Notes under the pieces: generated by a model
Databases searched by the model: none
What the model saw: the letters and a program-made list of their open reading frames with translations, nothing else
What the model was told of the DNA's origin: nothing
Made by a program: the position numbers and the translations under genes
Source: Gammaproteobacteria bacterium
GTDB taxonomy: Bacteria > Pseudomonadota > Gammaproteobacteria > Enterobacterales > Alteromonadaceae
Assembly: GCA_023481025.1 (NCBI GenBank)
Contig: JAMCWV010000027.1
Location: 1-19,387, forward strand
DNA: 19,387 bases
Direction of reading: 5' to 3'
In this document: positions 19,231 through 19,387 of the stretch, piece after piece
Layout of the letters: every line of letters begins with the position of its first letter
Numbering within the stretch: position 1 is the first letter of the stretch

Positions 19231-19387
19231 AAGTAAGTAACTACCAAGGGGTTGCGCGCAAGCTCGCACAAAAATTACAAAGCGTAGGGATTAGCAATGA
19301 GGCGGTGTTGCAAGCGATTGCAACCACGCCGCGGCATGAGTTTATGCCGGAATCACTGGCGCACCAAGCGTATGACAAACGGTAAAA
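19227..19387 (+). CDS. pcm: Protein-L-isoaspartate O-methyltransferase, N-terminal part (3' end not in window)
   Basis: This is the start of the enzyme that repairs isoaspartyl residues in damaged proteins using S-adenosylmethionine. The first 50 residues fit the family N-terminus (MKVSNYQGVARKLAQKLQSV, then LQAIATTPRHEFMPESLAHQAYD), which aligns with the E. coli start. Family members usually continue with a short stretch into ALPIGQGQTISQP. Here the codons read Lys-Arg and then TAA at 19383-19385, 2 bases before the window end, so the frame closes at 52 residues. Either the last bases are wrong (an edge of an assembly) or the gene carries a frameshift. Its position after surE with an ATGA overlap supports the identity, but intactness cannot be judged. 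Confidence 0.85.

Overview
This is an ordinary, densely packed stretch of a gammaproteobacterial chromosome. All 22 genes lie on the + strand and all but one have a recognisable core-genome identity. Gene order and protein sequences fit the Alteromonadales. An Idiomarina/Pseudidiomarina-like marine bacterium is my best guess, but that rests on sequence memory only and should be held loosely. I see no mobile element, tRNA, rRNA, CRISPR array, integrase or phage gene, and no gap above 300 bases. The longest intergenic stretch is about 144 bp, before lepA.

Region 1 (1-2540) is the sigma-E envelope-stress module: the C-terminal end of rpoE, then rseA (membrane anti-sigma), rseB (periplasmic sensor) and rseC. 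Region 2 (2685-8930) is lepA-lepB-rnc-era-recO-pdxJ-acpS, running from translation and protein export through RNA processing, ribosome assembly, DNA repair and cofactor synthesis. A good sigma70-type promoter lies between rseC and lepA, and a hairpin with a short T-run separates lepA from lepB. From lepB to acpS the genes overlap or nearly touch, which indicates one transcript with coupled translation.

Region 3 (8997-15172) is relA-mazG-pyrG-eno: (p)ppGpp synthesis, nucleotide sanitation, CTP synthesis and glycolysis. A near-consensus promoter lies directly after the mazG stop, so pyrG-eno can be transcribed apart from relA-mazG. Region 4 (15183-19387) is an unrecognised 222-residue protein gene, then ftsB-ispD-ispF-truD-surE and the start of pcm. 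This joins cell division, two MEP isoprenoid steps, tRNA pseudouridylation, nucleotide dephosphorylation and protein repair.

I did not find a new multi-gene system. The points worth a second look are the unknown gene between eno and ftsB, a near-perfect 10-bp-arm hairpin inside it, the acpS-relA junction that lacks the barA/rlmD genes seen near relA in related bacteria, an inverted repeat laid over the pyrG promoter, and a stop codon in pcm within five bases of the window end that may be a sequence-edge error.
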